Shown: in pieces, positions 30,021-32,574 of the stretch | Position numbering within the stretch: position 1 is the stretch's first letter | Layout of the letters: every line of letters starts with the position of its first letter | Assembly (NCBI GenBank): GCA_902490585.1 | Contig: CABUEI010000022.1 | Coordinates: forward strand, 1-32,574 | Reading direction: 5' to 3' | Length of the DNA: 32,574 nt | DNA from: an uncultured Oscillospiraceae bacterium | Lineage (GTDB): Bacteria > Bacillota > Clostridia > Oscillospirales > Ruminococcaceae | Position numbers and translations under genes: made by a program | Notes under the pieces: generated by a model | What the model was told of the DNA's origin: nothing | The model's database searches: none | The model's input: only the letters and a program-made list of their open reading frames with translations

Positions 30021-32030
30021 TTATTTTCTCTCAATTATCTTCAGATAAATTCCCGATGTTATTTTGTAAGCGAAGATGTAGAACAGGGCAAATACCGCAA
30101 AGCAGATAAGATTTGCGACAAGCAACAGCGTGCTGTCGGCAAAGCCGAGCATTCTGACGGTTTTCAGAATTATCGGGAAAGCAAATGTAAGATGTATTCC
30201 TGCAAAGATAAGAGGAGCGAAGAATACGGTCAGGACTTGTGAGTTTATGCTCTTCTTTATTTCTTTTTCGGTCATGCCGACGCTTCTCATTGTGGCGAAG
30301 CGTTCTCTGTCTTCATAGCCCTCAGATACCTGCTTGTAGTAGATGATGAGCACGGTGGCAAATACAAATACAAGTCCTAAGAATATGCCGAGGAAGAGCA
30401 GTCCGCCGTAGGTGGCAACAAGAACATCAAGGTTTTCGCTTCTGCCCTCGGCTGAGGGGAGAATGTTTTCGGAATATTGACACTTTACCGCAAGGGTATT
30501 TGAAATATCTTCACACAGCGTCTGTTCATCTGCGGCATTTCCGTCAACATCAAAGCCGTAATAACGGTTGAGCCACGATGCGTTTTCGCCGTAGACCTGC
30601 TTGTTTAATAAGAACATATCGTACAGTGCGTTATTGTCGGGAAGAATTACGAAGAATACGCTGTAGATCGTTTCACCGTAGGAAATGTTTTTCGGCATGG
30701 GAACGTTTTTTACTTTATATTTCTTATCGTTTATTGATATTTCACTTCCTGTTTTGTCTGAAGCGGCTATCAGTATTTCTCCGTCTGAGAGAGTTTCGTT
30801 CATGTCGGTGGTATTGTTGTAGTCGGCAAGGGTGATAAAGTAGAAATCTCTTATATCTGCCGAACTGTTATCGCCTTTTTCGGAAGCAGGCGTTAAGTGT
30901 ATGGCGTTGTCGGAATAATAGCCGCCGAGTTCGAGATAATCGTAAGACAGAGGGTTTACGGGGTTGTAGTTATTGTTTTTCGCCGTTTCAAAGGCGGTGT
31001 CGCAATAGTCCGAGAGAGCGTGTGTCACGCTTTCGCTGTTGCTGTCGTATTTCAGTATTACCGATATGTCACGACTGCGTACAAGCGTACTTGTCTGTAT
31101 ACCTGAAAAAAGGCTTATTGTGGACGATAGCATGACAAGGACCATAGTAGACAGTATGCAGATCGATGCAAGTCCTGCGCCGTTCCTTTTCATGCGGTAC
31201 GCCATGCCCGATACGGAAACAAAGTGATTTGCCTTGTAGTAGTACCTGTGGTTTTTCATAAGCAGTCTGCAAAGTGCCACTGAACCGCTGACAAACAGCA
31301 TATAAGTGCCGATTATTACAAGCAGTACCGCTAAAAAGAACATTGGGATAACTTCAAGCCCCGACTGAGTGGTAACGGCTATATAATATGCGAGTGCGAG
31401 AAGTATCACACCGATCAGTGCAAATACAAAATTTGCACGGGGAGGTTTTTCGCCCTCTTTTTCGCTGTGCAACAGTTTTATTGCGCTGAGTTTTCCTATA
31501 CGGACAAATGAGTAGAGCAGAAGAATTATTGCTATTGTTACGAAAACGGCAACTGTAATTGCTATAGCTCCCGGGTCGATCAGAAGGCTTCCGGCAGGGT
31601 CGATGCTGAGCAGCCTGAACATACAGAGTTCTGCAAGACGGGAAAGAAGTATGCCTGTTGCAAGTCCGCCGAGGAGCGAGATAATCAGTGTAAAAGTACT
31701 TTCCAATATCAGTATGCGAGCTATGTTACGTTTGTTCATGCCGAGAATGTTATAGATACCGAATTCTTTGCCACGGTTTTTAATCAGCACGGAATAGCTG
31801 TAGAAAAGGAAAATCAACGAGAAAACGCTCATTACGATTATTCCGAGCCATAAGCACCACTGAGCGTCAACACCACGGCTTGTATTTGCTATGCTTTCAC
31901 TTCTTGCAAGGTATGCCGTAATGTATATCATCATCACCATTGCAACTAAGGTTAGGATATACGGCAGATAAAGCCGTTTGTTTTTCTTCATGCCGTTCAC
32001 GGCGAGCTTCGGGTAGAACAGTGTTTTCAT
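30021..32030 (-). CDS. BceB-type ABC transporter permease (FtsX fold)
   Basis: 669 residues. Layout: one N-terminal membrane segment (YILTLVAMVMMIYITAY), then a first FtsX module (SYSVLIKNRGKEFGIYNILGMNKRNI, then paired helices), further segments to about 310, a large extracellular loop (about 325-535), and a C-terminal FtsX module (DRERFATMRSVGMTEKEI). Such BceB-like permeases, with a BceA ATPase and often a two-component system, detect and remove cell-wall antibiotics such as bacitracin or lantibiotics by freeing lipid II-cycle intermediates. The substrate here is not known. The start overlaps the ATPase stop (ATGA), so both are translated together. Confidence 0.85.
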   Translation of the reverse strand: MKTLFYPKLAVNGMKKNKRLYLPYILTLVAMVMMIYITAYLARSESIANTSRGVDAQWCLWLGIIVMSVFSLIFLFYSYSVLIKNRGKEFGIYNILGMNKRNIARILILESTFTLIISLLGGLATGILLSRLAELCMFRLLSIDPAGSLLIDPGAIAITVAVFVTIAIILLLYSFVRIGKLSAIKLLHSEKEGEKPPRANFVFALIGVILLALAYYIAVTTQSGLEVIPMFFLAVLLVIIGTYMLFVSGSVALCRLLMKNHRYYYKANHFVSVSGMAYRMKRNGAGLASICILSTMVLVMLSSTISLFSGIQTSTLVRSRDISVILKYDSNSESVTHALSDYCDTAFETAKNNNYNPVNPLSYDYLELGGYYSDNAIHLTPASEKGDNSSADIRDFYFITLADYNNTTDMNETLSDGEILIAASDKTGSEISINDKKYKVKNVPMPKNISYGETIYSVFFVILPDNNALYDMFLLNKQVYGENASWLNRYYGFDVDGNAADEQTLCEDISNTLAVKCQYSENILPSAEGRSENLDVLVATYGGLLFLGIFLGLVFVFATVLIIYYKQVSEGYEDRERFATMRSVGMTEKEIKKSINSQVLTVFFAPLIFAGIHLTFAFPIILKTVRMLGFADSTLLLVANLICFAVFALFYIFAYKITSGIYLKIIERK

Positions 32031-32574
32031 CTGCGGTCACCGCCTGCCACAAGCACTGTAAGGGTGTCGTTTATCTTGGCGTAAAATTCTTCCGTGGTGG
32101 AAATGCCTTTATATATCTGGTGGTAAACCTCTCCGTCCTTTATGAAAAGTACCCTTGACGCACTGCTTGCCGCCTTTACGGAATGAGTTACCATGAGTAT
32201 TGTCTGACCGTCACGGTTGATTTCACCGAACAGATTGAGAAGCTCCTCCGACGCTTTTGAATCGAGTGCGCCTGTAGGCTCGTCCGCAAGCAGAATATCT
32301 GGATCTGTAATAAGCGCACGGGCTACCGCAACACGTTGTTTCTGACCGCCGGATATTTCATAGGGGTATCGGTCAAGCAAATCGCTTATGCCGAGTTTTG
32401 ATGCAAGTGGGAGAAGCCGTGAATTCATCTCATCGTAGCTTTTGCCCATAAGCACGAGCGGCAGAAAAATATTGTCACGCACGGAGAATGTATCGAGCAG
32501 GTTGAAGTCCTGAAACACAAATCCGAGATGCTCACGTCTGAAAAGCGCAGAGTCGCTGTCCTTTATCTTTGTTA
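32027..32574 (-). CDS. BceA-type ABC transporter ATPase (5' part beyond window)
   Basis: C-terminal 181 codons of the ATPase; the frame stays open to the window end, so the start and Walker A motif are outside. Seen: Q-loop GFVFQDFN, signature SGGQKQRVAVARAL, Walker B ILLADEPTGALD and H-loop MVTHS. The LolD/BceA-like class that pairs with FtsX-fold permeases. A frame starting at 32518 (GTG) is an artefact of the missing upstream sequence. Confidence 0.9.
   Translation of the reverse strand, partial: TKIKDSDSALFRREHLGFVFQDFNLLDTFSVRDNIFLPLVLMGKSYDEMNSRLLPLASKLGISDLLDRYPYEISGGQKQRVAVARALITDPDILLADEPTGALDSKASEELLNLFGEINRDGQTILMVTHSVKAASSASRVLFIKDGEVYHQIYKGISTTEEFYAKINDTLTVLVAGGDRR

Overview
The window looks like the chromosome of a low-to-mid GC, Gram-positive gut Clostridia, most likely Oscillospiraceae/Ruminococcaceae (Ruminococcus or [Eubacterium] siraeum type). 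This is inferred from the gene set (GHMP galactokinase-family enzyme, PduL phosphotransacylase, BceAB-type ABC system, SpoIIM-like protein, secreted CAP protein with a Thr-rich linker, LysM-G5-M23 hydrolase) and from strong purine-rich ribosome binding sites. No rRNA, tRNA or CRISPR was seen.

Layout. 1-8765 is host DNA: the 3' part of a GGDEF-EAL protein with both active sites degenerate; a RodA/FtsW-type SEDS polymerase behind a clean promoter; a galactokinase-family enzyme; hflX on the minus strand; and a tight operon of nadB, nadC, a small Cys-rich protein and a pyrophosphatase-like/Nudix fusion, closed by a strong terminator. About 9070-23962 is a compact phage element. A minus-strand repressor and ImmA/IrrE-like protease face a rightward late operon: Zn-ribbon protein, small and large terminase, portal, Prp-like cysteine protease, scaffold-like protein, N4-gp56-type capsid, two small connector-like proteins, a beta-propeller-like tail nozzle, a fibre with YadA-type repeats, two proteins of unknown role, holin and GH25 endolysin. 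23965-32574 is host DNA again: a CAP protein (minus), a LysM-G5-M23 cell-wall hydrolase, a SpoIIM-like membrane protein, pduL, a ZIP metal transporter, and a BceAB-like ABC transporter (minus) cut by the window end.

The phage element is the main point of interest. It has packaging, head, short-tail, fibre and lysis genes plus an intact-looking repressor switch, but no integrase, excisionase, replication or recombination gene, and host genes lie directly on both sides. That is the plan of the PBSX-type 'protophage' of Bacillus (Xre repressor with an ImmA-like partner, then terminase to lysis), here with short-tailed (podoviral) parts. Three copies of a mobile repeat family sit between its morphogenesis genes, and two of its genes (small terminase, tail nozzle) have ACG exactly where the ribosome binding site calls for ATG.

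A second notable item is the control region of the M23 hydrolase: three tandem hexamers matching the WalR box with exact 5-bp spacers, next to a sigma-A-type promoter, a long inverted repeat and a structured 5' leader. This suggests cell-wall-stress control of the gene.
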